Under the pieces are notes generated by a model, which was given only the letters and a program-made list of their open reading frames with translations, had not been told where the DNA came from and ran no database searches. This document shows positions 1 through 6,043 of a DNA stretch of 12,271 nucleotides, one piece after another. The stretch spans positions 1 through 12,271 of the forward strand of contig CAJUJC010000065.1 in NCBI GenBank assembly GCA_910586805.1. The letters are read 5' to 3'. The position numbers and the translations under genes were made by a program. Each line of letters begins with the position of its first letter. The first letter of the stretch is position 1. The stretch comes from an uncultured Erysipelotrichales bacterium (GTDB lineage: Bacteria; Bacillota_I; Bacilli_A; Erysipelotrichales; Coprobacillaceae).

Positions 1-1847
1 GGTTTAGCCATTATATTTTCACCAAAATGACGAGCAATAACTTGTTCATCTAAAATTCTACCATTTTCATCAAGTTGTACTTTTGCTTGAGCAATAATAT
101 AATTTTTTTCTTCATCAGCAGTTAAATAACGAACATCACTTTCATCTATAATACTATTATTAACTTTACGATATGGAGTTTCAATAAAACCATATCTATT
201 AATTTTAGCATATGAAGCAAGTGTAGAAATCAATCCGATATTTGGACCTTCAGGTGTTTCAATTGGACAAATACGACCATAATGAGATGGATGGACATCA
301 CGTACTTCATATCCTGCTCTATCTCTAGATAAACCACCTGGACCTAATGCTGATAAACGACGTTTATTTGTCAACTCAGCAAGAGGATTAATTTGATCCA
401 TAAATTGTGATAGCTGTGAAGATGAGAAAAATTCTTTCATCGCAGCAGTTAAAGGACGAATATTTGTTAAAGATTGAGGTGTAACACTATCAACTTCAGA
501 TAATGACATTCTTTCCTTAACAACTCTTTCCATTCTTGATAAACCAATTCTAAATTGATTTTGAATTAACTCACCAACTGAACGTACACGTCTATTTCCT
601 AAATGATCAATATCATCTAACAAACCAATTCTACTCATTAAACTTACTCTATCGTCACTTGCCAATTCTAAAGAATCAAAAATATCAACAAGATTTAACA
701 TATAAGAGTATGCAGCTAACATATCCGAAATAGTCACAAATTTACAATCTAAAGACAAATCAGTTCCAACAACTTTCATCACTTTAGACTTAGATTCATC
801 TACATAAATATCAACTGATTGAATCACACCATTTGAATGCATAAATTCATTTGTTTTCACTTCAGTTGTATGTGCTCCTTCTTCAAAGACTGGTTTTAAA
901 ATATCTACTTTTTCTTTTGTTAAATAAGTATCTTTTTCCATAACCAATTGGCCATGAATATCATAAATATCCTGTGCTAAAACACGATTTGTAATTCTAT
1001 CTAATAAACTTAATTTTTTCCCAAGTTTAAAACGTCCTGCTCTTGCAAGATCATATCTTTTTGCATCAAAAAACTTTGCATATAACAAGTTATTTGCACC
1101 ATCTAGTGTTGCAGGTTCCCCTGGTCTTAACTTATTATAAATTTCAATCAATGCTTCATCAGTGTTATGAGTTGGATCTTTTGCTAAAGTATTTCTAATA
1201 AACTCATGATCACCTAAAACATTAATAATATCTTCATCACTGCTTAATCCTAAAGCACGTAAAAGAATCGTACCAGGAATTTTACGAGTACGGTCAATAC
1301 GTACATTTAAAATATCTTTTGCATCATTTTCAAATTCTAACCAAGTTCCTCTAGAAGGTATAATACTACCTGTGAACACAGTTTTTCCACTTTTATCCAT
1401 AGCATCCGCAAAATATGCTCCTGGAGAACGTACTAATTGTGATACGATAACACGTTCAGCACCATTAATGATAAAAGTTCCAGAATCTGTCATGAGTGGA
1501 AAATCACCCATAAACACTTCATTTTCTTTAATTTCACCTGTTCCATTATTTACCAAACGCAAAGTTGCACGAATTGGTGCAGAATAATTTGCATCTCTAT
1601 CCTTTGCTTCATCTACTGAATATTTTGGTTCATCAAAACGGCAGTCAACAAATTCTAATGTTAAAGTTTCATTAAAGTTGCTAATAGGATAAACATCATT
1701 AAAAACTTCTTTAATTCCTTCATTTTTAAACCATTCATAAGAATTTGTTTGAATTTCTACTAAATTAGGTAGTTCCAAAGATCCACTAATTCTTGAATAA
1801 TTACGTCGATTAATACGACTTTTTGCTTGAGTTACATTCTTTTCCAA
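1..1847 (-). CDS. rpoB: RNA polymerase beta subunit RpoB, N-terminal half (partial, runs off left edge)
   Basis: Beta subunit of RNA polymerase; with beta-prime it forms the catalytic core. I translated the open frame by hand: 615 codons, about half of a usual 1200-residue beta, are present before the window ends. The start matches Bacillus RpoB (RISGSLELPNLVEIQTNSYEWF at about residues 15-36, given here only as a landmark region), then MGDFPLMTDSGTF and INGAERVIVSQLVRSP of the lobe/protrusion domains. The rifampicin cluster I runs SSQLSQFMDQ-INPLAELTNKRR-LSALGPGGL, with Asn494 at the E. coli His526 position. I choose a TTG start at 1845-1847, ten bases after an AAGGAG site. An in-frame ATG at 1881-1883 would add 12 residues (MEIEIIKRSESD), but it lies upstream of that ribosome site. 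Identity is certain; the start is probable. Confidence 0.97.
   Translation of the reverse strand, partial: MEKNVTQAKSRINRRNYSRISGSLELPNLVEIQTNSYEWFKNEGIKEVFNDVYPISNFNETLTLEFVDCRFDEPKYSVDEAKDRDANYSAPIRATLRLVNNGTGEIKENEVFMGDFPLMTDSGTFIINGAERVIVSQLVRSPGAYFADAMDKSGKTVFTGSIIPSRGTWLEFENDAKDILNVRIDRTRKIPGTILLRALGLSSDEDIINVLGDHEFIRNTLAKDPTHNTDEALIEIYNKLRPGEPATLDGANNLLYAKFFDAKRYDLARAGRFKLGKKLSLLDRITNRVLAQDIYDIHGQLVMEKDTYLTKEKVDILKPVFEEGAHTTEVKTNEFMHSNGVIQSVDIYVDESKSKVMKVVGTDLSLDCKFVTISDMLAAYSYMLNLVDIFDSLELASDDRVSLMSRIGLLDDIDHLGNRRVRSVGELIQNQFRIGLSRMERVVKERMSLSEVDSVTPQSLTNIRPLTAAMKEFFSSSQLSQFMDQINPLAELTNKRRLSALGPGGLSRDRAGYEVRDVHPSHYGRICPIETPEGPNIGLISTLASYAKINRYGFIETPYRKVNNSIIDESDVRYLTADEEKNYIIAQAKVQLDENGRILDEQVIARHFGENIMAK
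345..425 (-). other. rpoB: Rifampicin-resistance-determining region of rpoB (cluster I)
   Basis: Codons 475-501, equivalent to E. coli residues 507-533. Most pocket residues match the sensitive consensus: Gln481, Phe482, Asp484, Arg497, Ser499 and Leu501. Two positions differ from E. coli in a way that may matter: Ile486 (E. coli Asn518) and Asn494 (E. coli His526, codon AAT at 366-368). Established knowledge: His526 substitutions, including Asn, are classic rifampicin-resistance changes, and Asn at this position is natural in rifampicin-insensitive Mollicutes such as Spiroplasma citri. Confidence 0.9.
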
Positions 1848-1934
1848 GTCCGATTCACTCCTTTTGATTATCTCTATCTCCATCTTAAAGTACAGTAAAA
1901 ACACTGCTTTTTATACATGAGTAGGCATTTTAAT

Positions 1935-1963
1935 ATACTAGCATAGTCAATTCTTGAAGTCAA
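1935..1963 (-). promoter_or_regulatory. Promoter for rpoB
   Basis: Reading the minus strand, TTGACT (1958-1963) is followed 17 bases later by TAGTAT (1935-1940), and a TGC directly before the -10 makes an extended -10 element. Transcription would begin near 1928, giving a leader of about 80 bases. It lies in the gap between the methyltransferase gene and rpoB, so rpoB need not depend on readthrough. A 7-bp inverted repeat flanks the -35 box. Confidence 0.7.
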
Positions 1964-1976
1964 TATAAATCAAGAA
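1951..1976. repeat. Inverted repeat flanking the rpoB -35 box
   Basis: TTCTTGA (1951-1957) and TCAAGAA (1970-1976) are perfect 7-bp complements separated by 12 bases that include the whole -35 hexamer. There is no following U-tract, so it is not a standard terminator. It could be a protein-binding operator or chance in A/T-rich DNA. Confidence 0.45.
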
Positions 1977-1993
1977 AATTAAATCAACTTTTT

Positions 1994-2596
1994 TTATAAT
2001 TCATTTTTTATTGATTTCAAAATAAAATAACCTTTATCTCTTTTTATAATCTCACAGTTTCCAAAAATCTTTTCCATTTTCTTTTTTGCCGAAGGTGCCC
2101 CTTGTTTCTTTTGAATAACAATAATTAATTCCCCTCGTATATTCAAATGGGAATACGCTCCTTCTAAAATATCAAAAACAACTTTTTTCCCTGCACGAAT
2201 TGGCGGATTTGATACAATGACATCAAAAATTCCATCAACATCTTGATACGCAAAACTCTTATATGCTTTTATATTTTTCACTTCGTTTTTTTCAATCGAC
2301 AACTGTGCCAAATGGATTGCTCTTTCATTTACATCAACCATTTCAACATCTAACCACGAATATTCTTTTTTCAAAGAAATACCTAAAGTTCCATATCCAC
2401 AACCAACATCTAATAATTTTTTATGGTTCTCATCCAATTCAATAGCATCTAATAACACTCTAGAACCATAATCAACTTTTTCTTTAGAAAAAACACCAAA
2501 ATCACTCACAAAGATTAATTCATGATTTCTATAAAAAAAATGAATGGTTGTTTCTTCTGATTTTAAATCTATATTATTTGTATAATAATGTGCCAT
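1994..2596 (-). CDS. Class I SAM-dependent methyltransferase, RsmC-like (B. subtilis YbxB family)
   Basis: Probable S-adenosylmethionine-dependent RNA methyltransferase of 200 residues. It shows SAM-binding motif I (LDVGCGYG, about 62-69), an acidic end of strand 2 (VDVNERA, about 87-93) and the NPPIR catalytic motif (130-134) typical of amino-group methyltransferases such as RsmC, which makes m2G in 16S rRNA. The N-terminus (AHYYTNN), the GVFSK segment and the VIQKKQGAPSA segment closely match B. subtilis YbxB, which sits at the same place between rplL and rpoB. An ATG two codons further upstream (2600-2602) is too close to the ribosome site; AAAGGA is well spaced for the ATG at 2594-2596. 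The exact substrate is not proved by sequence; rRNA is the family expectation. Confidence 0.9.
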   Translation of the reverse strand: MAHYYTNNIDLKSEETTIHFFYRNHELIFVSDFGVFSKEKVDYGSRVLLDAIELDENHKKLLDVGCGYGTLGISLKKEYSWLDVEMVDVNERAIHLAQLSIEKNEVKNIKAYKSFAYQDVDGIFDVIVSNPPIRAGKKVVFDILEGAYSHLNIRGELIIVIQKKQGAPSAKKKMEKIFGNCEIIKRDKGYFILKSIKNEL

Positions 2597-2619
2597 AATC
2601 ATTTCCTTTCAACGACACC

Positions 2620-2648
2620 ATTATGTCATAAGTTTTTCTAAAAGTAAA
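2620..2648 (-). promoter_or_regulatory. Candidate promoter for the methyltransferase gene
   Basis: On the minus strand TTTACT (2643-2648) is 17 bases from CATAAT (2620-2625), with TGA immediately before the -10 giving an extended -10 (TGn). The -35 lies in the U-tract region of the rplL terminator, so one transcript ends where the next is set to begin. The -35 matches the consensus at four of six positions. Confidence 0.55.
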
Positions 2649-2674
2649 CAAAAAAGTCCCCTATTGAGGACTTT
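2644..2674 (-). terminator. Intrinsic terminator after rplL
   Basis: AAAGTCC (2668-2674 on the minus strand) pairs with GGACTTT (2653-2659); a C-G pair and a wobble extend the stem to about nine pairs around an AATA loop. A run of T follows on the minus strand. It lies 12 bases after the rplL stop codon and ends the rplJ-rplL transcript. Confidence 0.88.
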
Positions 2675-2686
2675 ATATTTTAGAAA

Positions 2687-3058
2687 TTATTTAACTTCTA
2701 CTGTAGCTCCAGCAGCTTCTAATTGTTCTTTTAATTTAGCTCCTTCTTCAGCAGGTACATCTTTTTTGATTTCTGCAGGAACGTTATCAACTAAACCTTT
2801 AGCTTCTACTAATCCTAATCCAGTAATTTCTCTTACAGCTTTGATAACTGCAACTTTCTTAGCACCAACATCAGTTAATGTTACAGTAACGTTAGCAGCT
2901 GGTCCAGCAGCACCTTCATCAGCAACAGCAGCTACAGCAACTGGTGCAGCAGCAGTTACATCAAATTTTTCTTCGATTGCTTTTACTAATTCATTTAATT
3001 CTAAAATTGTAGCTTCTTCTAAATAAGCTAAGATTTCTTCATGTGTTAATTTTGCCAT
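2687..3058 (-). CDS. rplL: Ribosomal protein L7/L12 (bL12)
   Basis: Stalk protein of the large ribosomal subunit, 123 residues, the normal family length. Multiple dimers bind L10 and recruit GTPase translation factors. Seen in order: an N-terminal dimerisation helix region (KLTHEEILAYLEEATILELN), an Ala/Val-rich flexible hinge at about 35-55, and the C-terminal factor-binding domain with KVAVIKAVREITGLGLVEAK and VPAEIKK. A start five codons upstream would be read from an ATG that overlaps the GGAGG site itself, so the ATG at 3056-3058, eight bases after GGAGG, is chosen. It follows rplJ by 32 bases and shares its leader control. Confidence 0.97.
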   Translation of the reverse strand: MAKLTHEEILAYLEEATILELNELVKAIEEKFDVTAAAPVAVAAVADEGAAGPAANVTVTLTDVGAKKVAVIKAVREITGLGLVEAKGLVDNVPAEIKKDVPAEEGAKLKEQLEAAGATVEVK

Positions 3059-3090
3059 TTTTATATCCTCCATTTAATTTTCAAATTTAA

Positions 3091-3609
3091 CTATTCAGCA
3101 GCTGGTGCTGCTTCTTCTCCACCTTTTGCATCAGCAACTGCTTGAATAATTCTAGCAAATTTTGCAACTGGTTCTTTCATCATAGCAAGTAACATTGAGT
3201 ACATACCTTCACGGTTAGGTAATTTAGCTACTTCCATAACTTCTTCTTGAGGTAAGAACTTACCTTCTACGTATCCTGCTTTAATCACTAATGCTTCGTG
3301 ATCTTTAGCAAATTTTGCTAAAATTCTTGCAGGAGCAACTGCATCTTCACGTCCGAAAGCAATTGCGTTAGGCCCTTTTAAGTAATCACTTAATTCAGTC
3401 ATTCCTTCTTGTTCAGCAGCTCTTTGAACTAATGTATTTTTATATACTTTGAATCCTACGTTTTCTTCTCTTAAAGCAGTACGTAATTCAGTAACATCAG
3501 CAACTGATAATCCACGATATTCAACAACAATAGCTGATTGAGCTCCTTTTAATTGTTGAGCAATTTCATCAACAATGACTTTCTTTGCTTCAATAATTTC
3601 TTTAGACAT
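3091..3609 (-). CDS. rplJ: Ribosomal protein L10 (uL10)
   Basis: Base of the ribosomal stalk: it binds 23S rRNA and L11, and its C-terminal helix carries L7/L12 dimers. Length is 172 residues, as in Bacillus. It shows the usual N-terminal rRNA-binding domain (IVVEYRGLSVADVTELR, VYKNTLVQRAA, LKGPNAIAFG) and a C-terminal helix region ending in an Ala/Glu-rich tail. AGGAGG sits seven to eight bases before the ATG at 3607-3609. The gene follows an L10-type leader with an attenuator, so the protein very likely represses its own mRNA when in excess. Confidence 0.97.
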   Translation of the reverse strand: MSKEIIEAKKVIVDEIAQQLKGAQSAIVVEYRGLSVADVTELRTALREENVGFKVYKNTLVQRAAEQEGMTELSDYLKGPNAIAFGREDAVAPARILAKFAKDHEALVIKAGYVEGKFLPQEEVMEVAKLPNREGMYSMLLAMMKEPVAKFARIIQAVADAKGGEEAAPAAE

Positions 3610-3651
3610 CGTTACACCTCCTATTAAATTTTATATATGCAACAATATACT

Positions 3652-3689
3652 CGTTAAAAAACTCCCACACATATAAACGAGGGAGTTTT
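3652..3689 (-). terminator. Attenuator terminator in the rplJ leader
   Basis: On the minus strand AAAACTCCC (3681-3689) pairs with GGGAGTTTT (3658-3666) around a 14-base loop, followed by further T residues. It lies about 50 bases upstream of rplJ and downstream of the L10-binding element, which is the arrangement of L10-controlled premature termination in Bacillus. Bases CTCGTT in the loop side can instead pair with AACGAG just after the T-tract, a possible competing fold. Confidence 0.85.
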
Positions 3690-3708
3690 GTCAATTTATT
3701 CTTGACAA
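3688..3708 (-). repeat. Perfect 7-bp hairpin between L10 element and attenuator
   Basis: On the minus strand TTGTCAA (3702-3708) and TTGACAA (3688-3694) are complementary around a 7-base loop. The 3' arm shares two bases with the 5' arm of the attenuator stem, so the two folds slightly compete. It is probably part of the switching structure. Confidence 0.55.
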
Positions 3709-3710
3709 TA

Positions 3711-3766
3711 TCACCTCGGTAACATGATTAAGGTTGCCCCGTTACTGTCTACGGTATATTGATTGC
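3711..3766 (-). promoter_or_regulatory. L10 leader: L10-binding autoregulatory mRNA element
   Basis: The transcript carries ACCGTAGACAGTAACGGGG, then CATGTTACCGAGGT, the recognisable Firmicute L10 leader (Rfam L10_leader family) that imitates the L10 site on 23S rRNA. AATAT...ATATT pairs at the base, and GTAAC pairs with GTTAC inside. I see no promoter between rplA and this element, so it probably works on readthrough transcripts from rplK-rplA. L10 or the L10-L12 complex binding would favour the attenuator just downstream. Confidence 0.82.
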
Positions 3767-3775
3767 GACTTATTT

Positions 3776-4462
3776 TTACATAGAAACTTGTACTTTGACA
3801 CTAGGTCCCATAGATGTTGTGATAACAACATTTTTCATATAAGTTCCTTTTGCAGAAGATGGTTTAATCTTAATTAATAAATCATTAATTGTTTTAAAGT
3901 TTTCTGCTAATTGTTCATCAGTAAATGAAACTCTACCGATTGGTAAATGTACATTACCATCTTTATCAGTTCTATAAGTTACTTTACCAGCCTTTGTTTC
4001 TTTAACTGCCTTAGCAACATCCATAGTTACTGTTCCAGTTTTAGGGTTTGGCATTAAACCTTTAGGTCCTAAAATACGTCCTAATTTTCCTAATTCAGCC
4101 ATCATATCTGGTGTAGCAATCATAACTTCAAAATCTAACCATCCTTTTTGGATATCTTCTAAGATTTCTTTTCCACCTACTACATCAGCTCCAGCAGCTT
4201 TAGCTTCTTCAACCTTAGCTCCTTGAGTAACAACTAAAACCTTTTTAGTTTTACCAGTACCATGTGGTAACACAATAGCACCTCTTAATTGTTGATCAGC
4301 ATGTCTTGTATCTAACCCTAATTTAAAGGCTACATCAATACTTGCATCAAATTTTACATTACTTGTTTTCTTTACTAAAGCAACTGCTTCTTCAATTGGG
4401 TAAGCTTTACCTTTTTCAACAAGAGCAGCGGCTTCAGTATATCTTTTACTTCTTTTAGCCAT
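3776..4462 (-). CDS. rplA: Ribosomal protein L1 (uL1)
   Basis: Builds the mobile L1 stalk that escorts deacylated tRNA from the E site; in many bacteria it also represses the rplK-rplA mRNA. Length 228 residues, normal for the family. Seen: KRYTEAAALVEKGKAYPI at the N-terminus, the FDASIDVAFKLGLD strand, the ILPHGTGK-like VLPHGTGK loop, and the family signature around ILGPKGLMPNPKTGTVT (about 130-147). The C-terminus has KGTYMKNVVITTSMGPSVKV. GAGGAG lies eight bases before the ATG at 4460-4462. It follows rplK by 23 bases in one operon. Confidence 0.98.
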   Translation of the reverse strand: MAKRSKRYTEAAALVEKGKAYPIEEAVALVKKTSNVKFDASIDVAFKLGLDTRHADQQLRGAIVLPHGTGKTKKVLVVTQGAKVEEAKAAGADVVGGKEILEDIQKGWLDFEVMIATPDMMAELGKLGRILGPKGLMPNPKTGTVTMDVAKAVKETKAGKVTYRTDKDGNVHLPIGRVSFTDEQLAENFKTINDLLIKIKPSSAKGTYMKNVVITTSMGPSVKVQVSM

Positions 4463-4485
4463 TTTCTTTTCTCCTCTTCATTAAA

Positions 4486-4905
4486 TTAGGCATCTAAGCC
4501 TTCTACTTTTACACCCATGTTTTTAGCAGTACCTGCAACAATTCTCATTGCACCTTCAATGTCAATTGCATTTAAGTCAGGCATTTTGTATTCAGCGATT
4601 TCTTTTAATTTATCAGCTGATAATGTAGCAACTGTTTGCTTTGAATCAGATGCTGCTTTCTTAATTCCACATGCTTTCTTAATCATTTCAGCAGTTGGAG
4701 CAGTTTTTAATACAAAGTCAAAACTCTTATCTTCATAAACAGTCAAAACAACTGGTACAGTTTCACCCATACGTTCTCTTGTTTGATCATTAAAAGCTGT
4801 ACAGAATTTTGGCATTTGGATACCTGCACCTGCTAAAGCTGGACCTGGTTTAGCTCCACCAGCAGGGAATTGAATTTTCATAATTCTTACGACTTTCTTA
4901 CTCAC
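4486..4905 (-). CDS. rplK: Ribosomal protein L11 (uL11), with a shortened proline-rich loop
   Basis: Forms the GTPase-associated centre with 23S helices 43/44; needed for thiopeptide binding and for RelA activation in other bacteria. Length is 139 residues against about 141-142 usually. The C-terminal rRNA-binding domain is standard (MPDLNAIDIEGAMRIVAGTAKNMG). The N-terminal domain is odd: where the family reads PAGKANPAPPVGPALGQAG, this one reads PAGGAKPGPALAGAG. That is four residues fewer, removing the APPV equivalent to positions 21-24; the following motif is MPKFC instead of the usual MGFC or MEFC. The start is GTG at 4903-4905, eight bases after GGAGG. A GTG three codons upstream (4912-4914) overlaps the ribosome site. 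No rplK paralogue is in the window. Confidence 0.96.
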   Translation of the reverse strand: MSKKVVRIMKIQFPAGGAKPGPALAGAGIQMPKFCTAFNDQTRERMGETVPVVLTVYEDKSFDFVLKTAPTAEMIKKACGIKKAASDSKQTVATLSADKLKEIAEYKMPDLNAIDIEGAMRIVAGTAKNMGVKVEGLDA

Positions 4906-4938
4906 GCGACACACCTCCTATTTAAATTTGTCCGTGCT

Positions 4939-4966
4939 GTGGTCAGTTGGATGTCAATCCTCCCAC
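4939..4966 (-). promoter_or_regulatory. Leader hairpin of rplK-rplA, candidate L1 operator
   Basis: On the minus strand GTGG and CCAC form an outer helix and GGAT and ATCC an inner helix, joined by an asymmetric internal loop (GA on one side, AACTGA on the other). L1 sites on mRNA and 23S rRNA have this general build: two short helices separated by an asymmetric loop. It lies 33 bases upstream of the rplK start. The protein partner is inferred from position and shape. Confidence 0.55.
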
Positions 4967-4996
4967 GCATAGTAACACATATTGCGTCGATTAATT

Positions 4997-5024
4997 ATTA
5001 TACACAAACATATCAATAATGCAA
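4997..5024 (-). promoter_or_regulatory. Promoter for rplK-rplA
   Basis: On the minus strand TTGCAT (5019-5024) is 16 bases from a perfect TATAAT (4997-5002). Transcription would start near 4990. The first transcribed bases can form an ACGCA/TGCGT hairpin (4983-4987 with 4965-4969) that touches the candidate L1 site. It lies just after the nusG terminator, so rplK-rplA is a separate unit from secE-nusG. Confidence 0.75.
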
Positions 5025-5055
5025 GCATTTTCTTGAAATAATCGAAACTTTTTTC

Positions 5056-5083
5056 CAAAAAGAAAAGAGAAGTTTTCTTCTCT
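5056..5083 (-). terminator. Intrinsic terminator after nusG
   Basis: On the minus strand AGAGAAG and CTTCTCT form a perfect 7-bp stem with an AAAA loop (5066-5083), followed by a T-rich tail. The 5' arm starts inside the nusG stop codon (TAG, 5082-5084), a compact overlap of stop and terminator. Confidence 0.85.
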
Positions 5084-5639
5084 ATGCTTCAACTTTTTCT
5101 AATTGTACCAATTCAACTTCCATTGGTGTAGAGTTCCCTAAAAAGTCAACCAAAACAACAGCAGTCTCCTTTTCTTTATCAATTGACTCTACTTTACCTA
5201 CTTTTCCAGCAAATGGACCAGATAGAACTTTCACTTCATCTCCAATGGCATAATTAATTTCTACAGTAGAAGTTTGAATTCCCATTTTTTTCAAAATAGG
5301 ATCAATTTCATGTTTTTGTAACGGGAAAGGTTTAGCTCCCCCTCCTGATGAACCAATAAATCCAGTTACACCTGATGTATTACGAACAACATACCATGCC
5401 TCATCAGTCATAACCATTTCAACCAAAACATATCCAGGGAACATATTTTTTGTTTTATTGATTTTCTTTCCGTCTTTAATCTCAGTTTCAACATGTTCAG
5501 GAATCACAATATTAAATAAACAATCTTGTAACCCCATAGATTCAACACGTTTTTCTAAGTTTTCTTTAACTTTATTTTCATGCCCTGAGTATGTATTCAC
5601 TACATACCAACGTCTTCCTTCTTCATTCATTCCTGGCAT
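5082..5639 (-). CDS. nusG: Transcription termination/antitermination factor NusG
   Basis: NusG binds the RNA polymerase clamp and controls pausing and termination; the KOW domain links RNA polymerase to partners such as the ribosome. Length is 185 residues, the usual Firmicute size. The NGN domain covers about 9-119 (RRWYVVNTYSGHENKV, then MFPGYVLVEM and VVRNTSGVTGFIG). The KOW domain covers about 132-182 (GDEVKVLSGPFAGKVGKV). The ATG at 5637-5639 begins one base after the secE stop codon; the GGGGA inside the end of secE is the likely ribosome site. A second in-frame ATG lies three codons on and cannot be excluded. Confidence 0.97.
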   Translation of the reverse strand: MPGMNEEGRRWYVVNTYSGHENKVKENLEKRVESMGLQDCLFNIVIPEHVETEIKDGKKINKTKNMFPGYVLVEMVMTDEAWYVVRNTSGVTGFIGSSGGGAKPFPLQKHEIDPILKKMGIQTSTVEINYAIGDEVKVLSGPFAGKVGKVESIDKEKETAVVLVDFLGNSTPMEVELVQLEKVEA

Positions 5640-5640
5640 A

Positions 5641-5829
5641 CTAGTTCATCCCCAACGCTTTCATAATTAATGCAATAATTGCATCGCTTCCATAAAAATA
5701 AACACCAAACAAGAAACAAAAAACCAACACAACAACTGAATTATACATTAATTCTTTTTTTGTTAACCAATGAATGTTCTTGATTTCAGTACGAACACCT
5801 TTAATTGAAAACCATTCTTTAAATTTCAT
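5641..5829 (-). CDS. secE: Preprotein translocase subunit SecE
   Basis: Small membrane subunit that braces the SecY channel. It has 62 residues, the short Gram-positive form. An amphipathic N-terminal part carries the family feature before the membrane (IKNIHWLTKKEL, about 17-28), followed by one membrane segment at about 30-48 (NSVVVLVFCFLFGVYFYG). AGGAGG lies before the ATG at 5827-5829. It sits between rpmG and nusG, the order conserved in nearly all bacteria. Confidence 0.95.
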   Translation of the reverse strand: MKFKEWFSIKGVRTEIKNIHWLTKKELMYNSVVVLVFCFLFGVYFYGSDAIIALIMKALGMN

Positions 5830-5838
5830 AAGCCCCTC

Positions 5839-5988
5839 CTATTTTGATTCTTTATGCAATGTGTGCTTTCCACACTTTTTACAAAACTTTCTTAATTCTA
5901 ATCTTTCTACATTTATACGCTTATTTTTCGATATTGAATAATTACGTGATAAACACTCTGTACATACCAAAATAACTTTCTCTTTCAT
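5839..5988 (-). CDS. rpmG: Ribosomal protein L33 (bL33), zinc-binding form
   Basis: Small protein of the large subunit near the E site, 49 residues. Two CxxC pairs are intact (VCTEC near the N-terminus, FCKKC near the C-terminus), so this is the zinc-binding (C+) form. NYSISKNKRI is the typical core. The frame is open 12 codons further upstream, but AAAGGAG is eight bases from the ATG at 5986-5988, which gives normal L33 length. Nine bases separate it from secE. Confidence 0.95.
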   Translation of the reverse strand: MKEKVILVCTECLSRNYSISKNKRINVERLELRKFCKKCGKHTLHKESK

Positions 5989-6014
5989 GTCTACCACTCC
6001 TTTTCCATTAATAT

Positions 6015-6043
6015 AATTTATCATATTTATATTGTTCCGTCAA
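6015..6043 (-). promoter_or_regulatory. Promoter for rpmG-secE-nusG
   Basis: On the minus strand TTGACG (6038-6043) is 17 bases from TAAATT (6015-6020), with TGA before the -10 forming an extended -10 element. The -35 overlaps the last codon and stop of sigH. The start point would be near 6008, about 20 bases before rpmG, so these three genes can be made independently of cysS and sigH. Confidence 0.65.

Noticed and set aside
1372..1587. 71-codon open frame on the plus strand within rpoB
   Set aside because: It lies entirely opposite a conserved part of rpoB, with no ribosome site and no recognisable product. The same holds for plus-strand frames opposite rplK, nusG, mrnC and the methyltransferase gene.
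2664..3026. 120-codon open frame on the plus strand opposite rplL
   Set aside because: It is the antisense shadow of the Ala/Val-rich rplL codons; its product is low-complexity Ala/Ser/Thr and there is no ribosome site.
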